From Spirochaetota bacterium (GTDB lineage Bacteria > Spirochaetota > UBA12135 > COTS27 > JAFLEE01): a DNA stretch of 50,628 nt. The notes below the pieces were generated by a model. That model was not told where the DNA came from. It ran no database searches and saw only the letters and a program-made list of their open reading frames with translations. The position numbers were made by a program, and so were the translations under genes. Location: contig JAFLEE010000030.1 of assembly GCA_017302015.1 (NCBI GenBank), forward strand, positions 1 through 50,628, in the 5' to 3' direction. Numbering within the stretch: the stretch's first letter is position 1; each line of letters begins with the position of its first letter. Positions 1-8,067 of this stretch are shown here, piece after piece.

Positions 1-746
1 GGGCGCCAGCCGGGGGTGGTGAGTTGGCGGATGCGCTCGAGGCCGATGGCGGCGGCGTCCTTATTGGAGAACCAGCGGCCGAGGTGCGGGTCCCAGACCC
101 AATTGCCTTTGAACGATTCGGTGGCGAGGCGGTTATAGAGGGCTTTCGCCTTGTCGTAGCGGCCGATCTTCTGGTTGACCTTGGCGGCGTAGAGGATGGC
201 GGCGTTCACCACTTCGGCATCCTTGTACTTCTCCATGACGGTCTGGAAAGTCGCCAAGGCGTCTTCATTGCCGGGGAGATCGGTATGCCAGATATGGACG
301 GCCATCGCCGACCAGATGAGGGAGCGGGCGGCGAGGAGTTCATCCCGGCTCCCGTTGCCGATTTCCTTGAGGATCGAGACAGCCTTCCCGTTGAACTCAT
401 TGCGCTGGGCGGTGGAATACTTGGTGTTCTCGAGCATCTTGAAATAGTGGATGATGCCGAGATAATAGCGCATATAGGGGTCGGTGGAGGCCCCGATCTT
501 GTCGATCGCCGCGTCATAGAGGCCATCGGTGACGAGTTTCTGGATCTCCTTCACCTTGGCGTCTTCCCAACCCGCGCCCTTCATGTCGCTGATGGCCCCG
601 CTGGAGGTGGGCTTGGTGTCGGTGGCCGTGGCGGCGGGTTTCTTCCCCTTGCCGGCAAGGATCGCGTCGATTTCGTTGTTTTCGACCTTATTGCACGAGA
701 CGAGCAGGAAGGCCAAGGCAGCCAAAGCGGCTAAGGCGGTTTTCAT
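1..746 (-). CDS. Lipoprotein with TPR-like helices, C-terminus outside window
   Basis: Reading leftwards from an ATG at 746-744, about 248 codons stay open to the window edge, so the C-terminus is missing. The N-terminus is a clear lipoprotein signal (MKTALAALAALAFLLVSC) with lipobox LVSC and Cys18, so the mature protein is probably anchored to a membrane. A short polar linker follows, then helical segments rich in Ala, Tyr and Lys, including LYNRLATESFKGNW, which read like tetratricopeptide repeats. GGGAGGAGA lies just upstream of the ATG, a good ribosome site. It is 56 nt downstream of the asparagine-synthetase-B-like gene on the same strand. The function is unknown; a role as an assembly or scaffold lipoprotein is only a guess. 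Confidence 0.75.
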   Translation of the reverse strand, partial: MKTALAALAALAFLLVSCNKVENNEIDAILAGKGKKPAATATDTKPTSSGAISDMKGAGWEDAKVKEIQKLVTDGLYDAAIDKIGASTDPYMRYYLGIIHYFKMLENTKYSTAQRNEFNGKAVSILKEIGNGSRDELLAARSLIWSAMAVHIWHTDLPGNEDALATFQTVMEKYKDAEVVNAAILYAAKVNQKIGRYDKAKALYNRLATESFKGNWVWDPHLGRWFSNKDAAAIGLERIRQLTTPGWR

Positions 747-802
747 CGGATTCTCCTCCCTCGGGGGGTCATTCTGGAATTTCGGTCAGTTCTCCCCATA
801 TT

Positions 803-2062
803 TCAAGTCTTTTTTTTCGGCGGGCGCGCCGAGGGGAATAGGACATTATTGAGGATGAGCCGGTAGCCCGGGGATTGGCGGTGGATTTCCAGGTTGGGGG
901 CACGGTCCCCCACGAAATGGCTTCGGTCCTCGGGCGCGTGGCCGCCGTAGAAGGTGAACGCCCCCTTGCCCCATAGGCCGTGGAGATAGCGGACCGAGCC
1001 ATCGATGGACTGGGCGAGGAGCGTCACCCCATCTTTGATGCGGTCGGGGCGGAAACAGGTGGTCTGGCCGAAGAATCCCGCGATGCGGGACTGGTGGTTC
1101 TGGCAAAGAAGGGTCGGGACGGGGTCGAGTTTGGCGCTGAAGTCGAAAAGGACGAAATCGGTGACCTCCTTGCGGGCGGGGGTGTTCACCTGGTTGAAGT
1201 CGATGTCGGAGAACCGGTTCTCCCAGGCCTGGACGGAGGGGAGGAATTTCTCGAAGGCGAAGCAGGCCTCGTAGCGCCATTTGGAGGCCCAGGCGGGATC
1301 GATGGGGGTCCCGTCGATCTCCGGGGGGGCGATGTCGGTATCCTGGGCCGCCAGGGCGATGTCGATGGTCTCGGTGGCGGCGCACATGGCGAAGAGGAAC
1401 ATCCCATCCCCCACCGCCTTCTGGATCCCCTTGGCGACGCCGGCCTTCAACTTCGGGACGGTCTCGAACCCGAGGTTGCGCGCCTCCTGTTCTGAGAGGG
1501 CAACCTTCTCGCGATACCAGGTGGCGTTGCGGTATCCGGCGTAGAACTTCCCGTATTGCCCGGTGAAATCCTCGTGGTGGAGGTGGAGCCAATCGTAATC
1601 CGCCAGGCGCCCACCGATGACCTCCCGGTCGTAGACCTTATCGTAGGGGATCTCGGCGTATTCGAGCACCAGGGTGACCGCATCCGCCCATGGATTGACG
1701 TTGGGCGGGGTGTAGACGGCGATGCGCGGGGGCTTCTCGAGTTTAATCTCGGCGGCGTTCATGCCCGCGATCTGGGCTCGGACCTGCGCGAGGGCGCGTT
1801 CGCTGAGGCGTTCCACCGTCACGCCCCGTCGCGCCGCGGCCTCGGCCAAAGCGGCGTTGTCCGGGAGGAGGAAGGAGCCTCCCCGTAAGTTCAGCAGCCA
1901 CGATGTGGGAAGCGTTCCTTTCACCGAAAGCCAGGCGATGCCGTAGGCCTTCAGGTGGTCCCGTTGGCTCGCGTCCATGGGCACCAGCAGTGCGTCGGGG
2001 AAGAGGGGCGCCGCCAGGACCGCCAGGAGCAGGGAGCGCAGGAAGGCGGGGGGACGGATCAC
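803..2062 (-). CDS. Secreted protein of the family often labelled 'asparagine synthetase B'
   Basis: The 419-residue product starts at GTG and has an N-terminal signal peptide (hydrophobic RSLLLAVLAAPLFPDA). The following IPMDA/LKAYGIAW and WLLNLRGGSF-like stretches are what I remember from a conserved family annotated asparagine synthetase B in several diderm phyla. I see no N-terminal Cys glutaminase and no ATP-pyrophosphatase SGGxDS motif, so that name looks misleading. Further motifs are HLHHEDFTGQYGKFY near residue 160 and a Cys-containing MFLFAMCAATET near residue 215. The GTG overlaps the SDR stop by 4 bp, so the two are translationally coupled. The secreted location and coupling to lipid-related genes suggest an envelope role (inference). 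Confidence 0.75.
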   Translation of the reverse strand: MIRPPAFLRSLLLAVLAAPLFPDALLVPMDASQRDHLKAYGIAWLSVKGTLPTSWLLNLRGGSFLLPDNAALAEAAARRGVTVERLSERALAQVRAQIAGMNAAEIKLEKPPRIAVYTPPNVNPWADAVTLVLEYAEIPYDKVYDREVIGGRLADYDWLHLHHEDFTGQYGKFYAGYRNATWYREKVALSEQEARNLGFETVPKLKAGVAKGIQKAVGDGMFLFAMCAATETIDIALAAQDTDIAPPEIDGTPIDPAWASKWRYEACFAFEKFLPSVQAWENRFSDIDFNQVNTPARKEVTDFVLFDFSAKLDPVPTLLCQNHQSRIAGFFGQTTCFRPDRIKDGVTLLAQSIDGSVRYLHGLWGKGAFTFYGGHAPEDRSHFVGDRAPNLEIHRQSPGYRLILNNVLFPSARPPKKKT

Positions 2063-2910
2063 GCTCGTTCGGCCGGCGCCGTCCGGTTGAAATGGTGGGT
2101 ATCGATATTCCTCTTGATGAGCCTCATCGCCGGGCGCTCGAGGAAGGGAAAGGTGCGGCCCGCTTGGATCAGGAGGCGCTCCAGGATCCCCAATGGCACG
2201 AGCAGGCGCCCGCGGGCCGCGGCCTCCAGGGTCCGACGCGCGACCTCCGCGGGTTCGAGGAAACTCATCCCCGATTTCCGGCTGAGTTCCTCGAGATGGG
2301 CGACCATGGGGGTGCGTACGCCGGTGGGGAAGATGACCGTGGTGCGGATGCCCGTGCCCGCGAGTTCGATATCGAGGCTCTTGCAGAAGGCCGTGAGGGC
2401 GTGCTTCGTGGCGGCATAAACCTGGTAATAGGGCATCGGCTGCAGGCCGACCAAGGAGGCGATGTGGATGAACTGGCCCGAGCCCCGCTTCTTCATGCGC
2501 GGCACGAGGGCCCGGGTGGCGAGCATGGGGAAGGTGGCGTTGAGGCGCACGGTGTCTTCGAGGCGTTTCGGCGCGATGTCTTCAAGGCGCGCCAGATCGA
2601 AGAAGGCGGCGCAGGAGACCAGCACGTCGATGGGGCCGCCGAGCGCTTCGGCTTTGCGAACCAGGGTTTCCGCGTCTGCCTTCACGAGGTCGGCGGGGAG
2701 CACCCAGGCTCTCGCCCCCGCCGCGGAGAGGCGTTTTTGGAGGGAAAGAAGCAGCGGCTTGCGTCGGGCGACGAGCACCAGGCGGGCCCCGCAGGAGGCG
2801 AGGCCGAGCGCCAATTGCTCCCCGATCCCGCTGGAGGCCCCGGTGAGCAGGACCCGTTTGCTCGCGAAGGCCCGGCGGGCGAGGGGGCTGAGCGGGAAGG
2901 GGCCGGCCAT
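2059..2910 (-). CDS. SDR family NAD(P)-dependent dehydrogenase
   Basis: This is a 283-residue classical short-chain dehydrogenase/reductase. The cofactor loop TGASSGIG is at residues 23-30, Asn124 is in LNATF, the catalytic Ser152 is in ASLVG, and the YAATK motif at 165-169 supplies Tyr and Lys. The usual NNAG is SCAA here. The C-terminal tail (LLIQAGRTFPFLERP) resembles SDRs that act on lipid or long-chain substrates. The start is 2 nt after the MlaC-like stop, and the end overlaps the next gene by 4 bp, so it is the centre of a tight three-gene unit. The substrate is unknown; the context suggests a lipid or envelope metabolite. Confidence 0.9.
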   Translation of the reverse strand: MAGPFPLSPLARRAFASKRVLLTGASSGIGEQLALGLASCGARLVLVARRKPLLLSLQKRLSAAGARAWVLPADLVKADAETLVRKAEALGGPIDVLVSCAAFFDLARLEDIAPKRLEDTVRLNATFPMLATRALVPRMKKRGSGQFIHIASLVGLQPMPYYQVYAATKHALTAFCKSLDIELAGTGIRTTVIFPTGVRTPMVAHLEELSRKSGMSFLEPAEVARRTLEAAARGRLLVPLGILERLLIQAGRTFPFLERPAMRLIKRNIDTHHFNRTAPAERA

Positions 2911-2912
2911 CG

Positions 2913-3521
2913 TCAGGAGGCCTGCTTCTCCAACTCGTCGATCTTGCGGTCGAGGAGTTTCAACAGGCCCTTGCGCCCGTACTTCTTCACGATGCCCGAG
3001 AACATCTCGCGGTATTGGCGGATGAGGCTGTCGTTATTGAGGAGGATATCCTTCAGATACTTGCCTTTGTCGTCGAAGAGGATTCCGATGCGCACGGGCT
3101 GGGATTCCCCCGCGGGGGTGAATTGGAACACGGCCTCGTAGGGATTCCCGTAGAGGCTGTTCTTCACCAGGTTGAGGGGAATCGTATTGAAGGAGGCCTT
3201 GCCGGCCTGGACGAGGATCGAGAACTGGAGCACGCGGCGGAATTTCTTCTGGAATTGGGCGAGTTCCTCGGCGTCGAAGGATGCGTAATCCGGCCCGAGC
3301 ATCTCGCGGCTTAAGCCCTCGATGTGGATGAACTGGTCGAAGCCCTGGTCGATGAAGCGCAGCATCTCGTCGCGGGAGAGTTTCTGCCCGGAGGACAGGC
3401 GGATGGTCTCCACCAGCCAAATCAGGCGCCGTTCGGCCTCGTTGATGGGCACGAGGATCTGGGCGGAGAGGGGCGCCAGGAAGAGGCCGGCGGCGAGGAG
3501 GAGTCGGGGGAAGGAGCGCAT
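2913..3521 (-). CDS. MlaC/Ttg2D-like periplasmic phospholipid-binding protein
   Basis: This is a 202-residue exported protein with a signal peptide (MRSFPRLLLAAGLFLAPLSAQ). The rest has the size and pattern of the MlaC/Ttg2D (HpnM) family: early helices, then LAQFQKKFRRVLQFSILVQ, a beta-rich middle with VFQFTPAGESQPVRIGILFDD, and a GKYLKDILLNNDSLIRQYR segment recalling the family's 'vdGisl..yr..f' ending. MlaC proteins carry phospholipids across the periplasm. The gene lies 40 nt downstream of an RND/MMPL transporter, as HpnM does with HpnN in hopanoid export clusters. A lipid or hopanoid carrier role is inferred. No SD is visible, and a -10 box sits 5 nt before the ATG. Confidence 0.7.
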   Translation of the reverse strand: MRSFPRLLLAAGLFLAPLSAQILVPINEAERRLIWLVETIRLSSGQKLSRDEMLRFIDQGFDQFIHIEGLSREMLGPDYASFDAEELAQFQKKFRRVLQFSILVQAGKASFNTIPLNLVKNSLYGNPYEAVFQFTPAGESQPVRIGILFDDKGKYLKDILLNNDSLIRQYREMFSGIVKKYGRKGLLKLLDRKIDELEKQAS

Positions 3522-3526
3522 GGCCT

Positions 3527-3532
3527 ATTCTA
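3527..3532 (-). promoter_or_regulatory. -10 box TAGAAT, 5 nt before the start codon
   Basis: TAGAAT on the minus strand is separated from the ATG at 3521 by AGGCC only. This would put transcription start at or within a base or two of the A of the ATG, a leaderless mRNA. No good -35 is visible. It would give the MlaC-like operon its own start, separate from the RND gene. Confidence 0.5.
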
Positions 3533-3561
3533 GCCTACTCCGGGCAAAGCCGGAAGCGTCC

Positions 3562-6012
3562 CTATCCCGCCTTCGGGATCTCGGGGAGCCGCAAGGGGTG
3601 GGAGGTCTCCAGTTCGCCTTCGGTCGTGCGGACCTTATAGAAGAGGGGCAGGAACGCCGGCAGGAACACGAGGGAGACGAGGATCACCGCGACCATGCCG
3701 TAGGTGGCCAAGAGCCCGATGGACATGAGCCCGCGGAAATTGGCCCAGATGAGCACGGAGAAGCCCAGCATATTGGTGACGGAGGAGGCCAGCACCGCTT
3801 GGGAGATGTGGTGCATCATGCGCGGGAGGGAATCGCGCGTGCGGCGCAGGCGGTAGATGATGTGGATGGAATTGTCGACCCCCATGCCGAAGAGGATGGG
3901 GAGCACGATCACGTTGAGGTAATTGAACGGCAGCTGCAGCGCCGTGGCCAGCGCGGCCCCCACCAGCATCGACACGGTGATCGCGCCCATGATGACGAGG
4001 ACGTCCTTCACCTTGCGGAAGAGCAGGATGACGATGACGAGGACGAGGAAATAGGTGAGGGCGAGGATGCGCGGCCCCTTGCCGTAGATGATGCCCACGA
4101 TCTCCCCGAAGATGAACGAGGAGCCGGCGGCCTTCACCTCGCCCCCGGGGTAGCGCACCGAGCGGATATCGCGGATGAGCCGCTCGAGTTGGCTCCCGTC
4201 GTCGGTGGAGACCTTGGGGCGCACGCTCACGAAGAGCCATTTGCCGTCGGCGCTGACGAACTCGCGGCGCAGGACCTCCGGGACGTCCTCCAGGCGGACG
4301 CCGGTGGCGTCGAGGGCGGGGAGCACCTGGCGGATCTCGTTCCCCTGGGGCATGGCGTTGATCGCCGCGCGGTACTCGTTGTAGGTCGATTTCAGCCGGT
4401 GGAGGATCGCGAGTTTGGCTTCCTGGTCGGGGGGGACGAAGTCCATCACCGAGGTGGCGGCCATGATCGTCGGGAGCGAGCCGTCCTTCACCCGGCGGTT
4501 GACCGTCGCGGCGATGTCCCGGGCCATGGCTTGGTTGGTCACCATGATGATGGTCGGGTTGAGGGTGAGGTCGAGTTCCCGCTCCACCTGGTCGAGTTCG
4601 GGACAGACGACGATGCTCTTATTGCTGAGGTGGCTGAAATCGAAGTCGAAGGAGAGGAAAGACAGCCCGACGAGGGTGGCCACGAGCACGCCCGCGAAGC
4701 CGAGGCGCACCCCGACGCGGTGGCGCTGCAGCCAGAGGTAGGGGGTCTTCTTGTAGCTGTCGCGGTGCTGGCCCGGGGGCGGGGTGAGGCGAAGCAGCCG
4801 CACGCCCTTGCGGCGCTCGAGGAAGATGATGAGGGAGGGGAAGAAGGTGAGCATGCAGAAGGAGGTGAGCACCATGCCGTTGCCGGCGATGAGGCCGAAC
4901 TCGCTGAACCCGCGGAACCCCGAGAAGACGAGGGAGTAGAAGGCCACGGAGGTGGTGCTCGCGGCGAAGGTGGCGGCCGCCCCGGTCTGCTTGAGGCAAT
5001 TGCGCAGGGCGAGGAGCCACACGTGGCGGTGCTTCTCCTCGAAGTAGCGGGAGAGCAGGTAGATGCCGATCTCGAGGCCCAGGCCGAGGAGGATGCCCGT
5101 GAGGAAGCCCGAAAGCATGTTGAGGTGGCCGATGGTGAAATAGGTGAGCGCGAAATTGAGGATGACCCCGGAGGCCAGGGGGATCGAGATGAGCAGGAGG
5201 GATTTGATGCCGCGGAAGAAGAAATAGAGCACGAGGATGATGAGGGCGATGGAGATGAGGGTGAGCCGCAGGAGGTCGTTCTCGAGGGTCTTATTGTCGT
5301 TGTAGGTGAGGTAATAGCGGCCCTGCTTGATGACCTGGATCCCCTCGCCCCCGGGCATGGCCTGGTGCGCGGCCACCACCGCCTCGGTGCCGGCGATGAG
5401 GCGGTTGAGGAAATCCACGTCGGTGGCGGCCCCCGTCGGCTTGACGAGGAGCACCAGGATCTTCCCGTCGGGGGTGGACATGGAGGAGCGGAAGCGGTTG
5501 GTGCCGTACTTCTGGATGATGTCGGAGAGGGTGAAGTCGTCGCGCTCATCTTCGAGTTTGATGAGGAAGGGATTGCGCTTCTTCTTCTCGTAGGCGATCT
5601 TCTTGTTCAGCCGCGATTCGATCTGCTGCAGGTCGGCGAGGTCCATATAGAGGAGGGCGTTGGTGAGGAAGAACCCCGGCTCGACCTTGTAGGAGACGTG
5701 GGAGACCGAGTCGAGCTTCTCGAGGTCGGGGGCCAGTTCATCGGCGAACTTGATCATCTCGTCGAGGGGCCGGCCCTTGAGCAGCAGCAGCAGGAAGCCC
5801 TCGCCCCCGTAGATGCGCGAGAGATCCATGAGGTTCTTCACCGACTCGGCCTTGGGGGGGAGCAGGTCCTGGAAGGTGGATTTGAACTGGATGCGCGCGG
5901 CGGGGATGATGGCCAGCAGCACCAGCGCGAAGAAAAAGATGATGATGGGGACGTTGAAGCGGATGAGGAAATGGAGGTAGTGGTCGAGGAGGCTCCGCTT
6001 TCTGATGGCCAT
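3562..6012 (-). CDS. RND superfamily (MMPL/HpnN-like) exporter
   Basis: The 816-residue integral membrane protein has the duplicated RND plan. One TM helix near residues 18-38 is followed by a roughly 200-residue periplasmic domain, then five TM helices (about 230-390). A second TM near 430 is followed by a second periplasmic domain, then five more TM helices to about 790. GLGLEIGIYLLSRYFEE and GMGVDNSIHIIYRLRR match the conserved TM4/TM10 regions of MMPL and HpnN transporters. The size fits single-polypeptide lipid exporters rather than AcrB (about 1,050). The neighbouring MlaC-like protein suggests lipid or hopanoid transport between inner and outer membrane. Substrate unproven. Confidence 0.88.
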   Translation of the reverse strand: MAIRKRSLLDHYLHFLIRFNVPIIIFFFALVLLAIIPAARIQFKSTFQDLLPPKAESVKNLMDLSRIYGGEGFLLLLLKGRPLDEMIKFADELAPDLEKLDSVSHVSYKVEPGFFLTNALLYMDLADLQQIESRLNKKIAYEKKKRNPFLIKLEDERDDFTLSDIIQKYGTNRFRSSMSTPDGKILVLLVKPTGAATDVDFLNRLIAGTEAVVAAHQAMPGGEGIQVIKQGRYYLTYNDNKTLENDLLRLTLISIALIILVLYFFFRGIKSLLLISIPLASGVILNFALTYFTIGHLNMLSGFLTGILLGLGLEIGIYLLSRYFEEKHRHVWLLALRNCLKQTGAAATFAASTTSVAFYSLVFSGFRGFSEFGLIAGNGMVLTSFCMLTFFPSLIIFLERRKGVRLLRLTPPPGQHRDSYKKTPYLWLQRHRVGVRLGFAGVLVATLVGLSFLSFDFDFSHLSNKSIVVCPELDQVERELDLTLNPTIIMVTNQAMARDIAATVNRRVKDGSLPTIMAATSVMDFVPPDQEAKLAILHRLKSTYNEYRAAINAMPQGNEIRQVLPALDATGVRLEDVPEVLRREFVSADGKWLFVSVRPKVSTDDGSQLERLIRDIRSVRYPGGEVKAAGSSFIFGEIVGIIYGKGPRILALTYFLVLVIVILLFRKVKDVLVIMGAITVSMLVGAALATALQLPFNYLNVIVLPILFGMGVDNSIHIIYRLRRTRDSLPRMMHHISQAVLASSVTNMLGFSVLIWANFRGLMSIGLLATYGMVAVILVSLVFLPAFLPLFYKVRTTEGELETSHPLRLPEIPKAG

Positions 6013-6020
6013 GATGGCCT

Positions 6021-6026
6021 ATTTTA
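6021..6026 (-). promoter_or_regulatory. -10 box TAAAAT upstream of the RND gene
   Basis: TAAAAT on the minus strand lies 8 nt before the ATG at 6012. There is no Shine-Dalgarno in between, so a leaderless or nearly leaderless transcript is predicted. Confidence 0.4.
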
Positions 6027-6061
6027 TGATGGGGCCCTCCGCCCGCCAGCCCCGGGGCCCT

Positions 6062-6874
6062 TCAGGCCAGGCGGAAATGTTCTATGATATCCCGCACGCC
6101 GTCGCCCCGGGCCTCCGGCGAGAGATAGCCGCCCCCGGCGCGCACGAGGGCCTTGATGTCGGGGTCCGCGTTGGCCACGGTGGCCGTGCGGAAGCCCCGC
6201 CCCGGGTCGAGGAGGTCTCGGTCGTTCCCCGAATCGCCCACGGCGAGGATTTCCCCGGGACCCAGGCCGAGCCTTCGGGCGAGGGCCAGGAGGATCACCC
6301 CCTTCCCCCCGGTAACGGGAGTGAGTTGGAGGTGGTAGCGCTCGCCGCCCCCCTTCACGCAATTGGCCTGCAGCTCGCGGGATGCCTCCGCGGCCGCCCG
6401 GGTCAGCAGGGCCTCAGCTCGCCGCGCCGCCGGTTCCCCGACCACGGTGAAATCGATGAGGCACCGGCGGGCGGCGAATTCGTCGGAGGACGCCCGGCGG
6501 GCCTCGAACCCCTCGGCGCCCAATTGATCCACGAGACTCCGGGTGATGGCGATGGCCGCCGGGAGGAGGCGCTGCCAGTCCCGGGTCAGGGGTTCATTAT
6601 GCTCGAGCCAGGGACGGTAGGCGCCCCCCTCGGCGAAATAGAGGTGGGCCTCGTTGGTGAGGAGAAAATGGGGCACTAGGCTCCCGGCCCCGAGCGCGTA
6701 GCGTTCGAGGAGCGGCACCTGCTGCTCCAGGTCCCGGCCGCTGGCGGTGGTGATCCGAAGCCCCGCCGCGGCGGCCCGCCGGAGCGCCCGCACCGTGGCC
6801 TCGGAGATGAAATCGTCCGTCGCGACGAGGGTCCCATCCAGGTCGAGGGCGAGGAGGCGGATGGGGGGGGGCAT
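6062..6874 (-). CDS. HAD-superfamily phosphatase, Cof / HAD-IIB type
   Basis: This 270-residue hydrolase has HAD motif I (ALDLDGTL, nucleophile Asp11 and acid/base Asp13). Motif II Thr is in ITTASGRD. The C-terminal GGKGVILLALARRLGL precedes motif III/IV AVGDSGNDRDLLD. A C2B-type cap lies between motifs II and III, as in Cof, sugar-phosphate and sucrose-phosphate phosphatases. The substrate is not predictable. The ATG is followed directly by nine C residues (three Pro codons), a run prone to slippage. A -10 TAAAAT sits 6 nt upstream and no SD is visible. It is divergent from the malonyltransferase gene, 68 nt away. Confidence 0.88.
   Translation of the reverse strand: MPPPIRLLALDLDGTLVATDDFISEATVRALRRAAAAGLRITTASGRDLEQQVPLLERYALGAGSLVPHFLLTNEAHLYFAEGGAYRPWLEHNEPLTRDWQRLLPAAIAITRSLVDQLGAEGFEARRASSDEFAARRCLIDFTVVGEPAARRAEALLTRAAAEASRELQANCVKGGGERYHLQLTPVTGGKGVILLALARRLGLGPGEILAVGDSGNDRDLLDPGRGFRTATVANADPDIKALVRAGGGYLSPEARGDGVRDIIEHFRLA
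6863..6871. repeat. Homopolymer G9/C9 directly after the HAD start codon
   Basis: Nine consecutive G on the plus strand encode Pro2-Pro4 of the HAD protein immediately after its ATG. A change of one base would shift the whole gene out of frame. Confidence 0.8.
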
Positions 6875-6880
6875 GGCCGC

Positions 6881-6886
6881 ATTTTA
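6881..6886 (-). promoter_or_regulatory. -10 box TAAAAT for the HAD gene
   Basis: TAAAAT lies exactly 6 nt before the ATG at 6874, preceded by TG one base upstream (extended -10 pattern TGTAAAAT). This is a leaderless arrangement. Confidence 0.5.
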
Positions 6887-6928
6887 CAACGGGGAGGGCG
6901 GGCCATGGCGAAGAGGGGCGTCTTGGGA

Positions 6929-6934
6929 TAGAAT
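6929..6934 (+). promoter_or_regulatory. -10 box TAGAAT for the malonyltransferase gene
   Basis: TAGAAT lies 8 nt before the ATG at 6943, with no SD between them. It forms a divergent promoter pair with the HAD box at 6881-6886. Confidence 0.45.
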
Positions 6935-6942
6935 ACGGCCCC

Positions 6943-7788
6943 ATGACAAAGATCTACCTGTTTCCCGGCCAAGGTTCCCAGAAAAAAGGCATGGGGGCCG
7001 GCCTCTTCGAGGCCTTCCCCGATGAACTCGCCCAGGCCCGCGCCGCCTTGGGCTACGATCTGGCCGAGCTCTGCCTCAACGACCCCCAGGGTCAACTCGA
7101 CCAGACGGCCTTCACCCAACCCGCCCTCTACGCGGTGAGCGCGCTCACTCTGATGAAGAAGCTGCGGGAAGGGGAGGCGCCCCATGCCGTAGCGGGGCAT
7201 AGCCTCGGCGAATACGATGCGCTTTTCGCCGCGGGTGTCTTCGATTTCGTTACCGGGCTGCGACTGGTGCAAAAGCGCGGCGAAATCATGGCCAAGCAGA
7301 GCGGCGGCGGCATGGCCGCCATCGTCGGCCTCGAAGACGCCAAGATCCTCCAGGTCATCCAAGACCACGGCTACCAGATCGACGTGGCCAATTATAATAG
7401 CGACGGGCAGACGGTCGTCTCCGGCCTCAAGGCCGACGTCGAGAAGTCCCAGGCCGACTTCGAGGCGGCCGGGGCCCGCATGGTCATCCCCCTCAAGGTC
7501 AGCGGCGCCTTCCATAGCCGGTTCATGAAGCCGGCCGCCGACGAGTTCGCCGCCTTCCTCGAATCCATCCCGTTCCAGGCCCCCAAAATTCCCGTCTATT
7601 CCAACGTGACCGCCCAGCCCCACCAAGTCACCGATCTCAAGGCCAATATGGCCAGGCAGATCCACTCGTCCGTGCGGTGGGTCGAATTGGTCCAGAACCT
7701 CATGGCGCTCCCCGAGGCCCAATTCGAAGAGGTCGGCCCCGGCACCGTTCTCACCGGCCTCCTCAAGCGCATTAAGAAAAAAGCCTGA
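6943..7788 (+). CDS. ACP S-malonyltransferase (FabD family), resembling discrete trans-AT polyketide enzymes
   Basis: The 281-residue protein transfers malonyl from CoA to an acyl carrier protein. Motifs: FPGQGSQ at 7-13, active-site Ser87 in GHSLGEY, Arg112, and His191 in VSGAFHSRFM. The stretches YDALFAAGVFDFVTGL, VQKRGEIM and VANYNSDGQTVVSGL are closer, from memory, to stand-alone acyltransferases of trans-AT polyketide clusters (PksC, BaeC, PedD) than to ordinary FabD. It is shorter than E. coli FabD (309 residues), and no fabH, fabG, acpP or PKS gene is adjacent. It could serve fatty acid synthesis as the only malonyltransferase, or a PKS elsewhere. The assignment to the malonyltransferase family is firm; the sub-type is an inference. 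Confidence 0.9.
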   Translation: MTKIYLFPGQGSQKKGMGAGLFEAFPDELAQARAALGYDLAELCLNDPQGQLDQTAFTQPALYAVSALTLMKKLREGEAPHAVAGHSLGEYDALFAAGVFDFVTGLRLVQKRGEIMAKQSGGGMAAIVGLEDAKILQVIQDHGYQIDVANYNSDGQTVVSGLKADVEKSQADFEAAGARMVIPLKVSGAFHSRFMKPAADEFAAFLESIPFQAPKIPVYSNVTAQPHQVTDLKANMARQIHSSVRWVELVQNLMALPEAQFEEVGPGTVLTGLLKRIKKKA

Positions 7789-8067
7789 CGGTGACGGGCC
7801 CCGACGGGGGCATCAAACCGGGCCGTCGCGCCCGGAAGGCGCGATGAGACGCGATGCAGGATGCTGCGGATGCTCTCGGCGTCTGACTTAACGCTTTGCG
7901 GCGAACGCCATCGCGCTTCCCGAAGAAGACTGCATCCTCCGCTCGGGGATTGCCAAGGTATCCGGTGATCGCGAATGGCTGCACTTCGTAGAAGTGCCCT
8001 AACTATTTGCGGTTGGAGCGGTGAGGGTAAGGGATCGGTTAGCCGGGGAGACTCGCCGGATGACCGA
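7789..8067. other. 279-nt interval between convergent genes, no gene recognised
   Basis: No convincing coding frame is present. The left end can form two mutually exclusive small hairpins: CCGGGC 7818-7823 with GCCCGG 7830-7835, or TCGCGCC 7827-7833 with GGCGCGA 7838-7844. Neither has a U-tract. TGCAGGATGC near 7855 and CTGCATCCTCCGC near 7930 are imperfect inverted copies. The interval could hold a terminator region, a decayed element or a small structured RNA; nothing decides between these. Confidence 0.3.

Noticed and set aside
803-820. Possible programmed -1 frameshift site A-AAA-AAG at the end of the asparagine-synthetase-B-like gene (809-815)
   Set aside because: The shifted frame would add only a handful of residues and no stimulatory structure follows, so it is probably chance.
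3322-6087. A 921-codon plus-strand open frame across the RND gene, rich in Glu, Asp, Gly and His
   Set aside because: It is the antisense shadow of the RND transporter. Its composition is low-complexity, and the minus-strand frame has clear RND motifs.
7990-8055. attC-like integron recombination site (CCCTAAC ... GGTTAGCC)
   Set aside because: The outer boxes do not fit RYYYAAC/GTTRRRY, and no cassette array or integrase is present.
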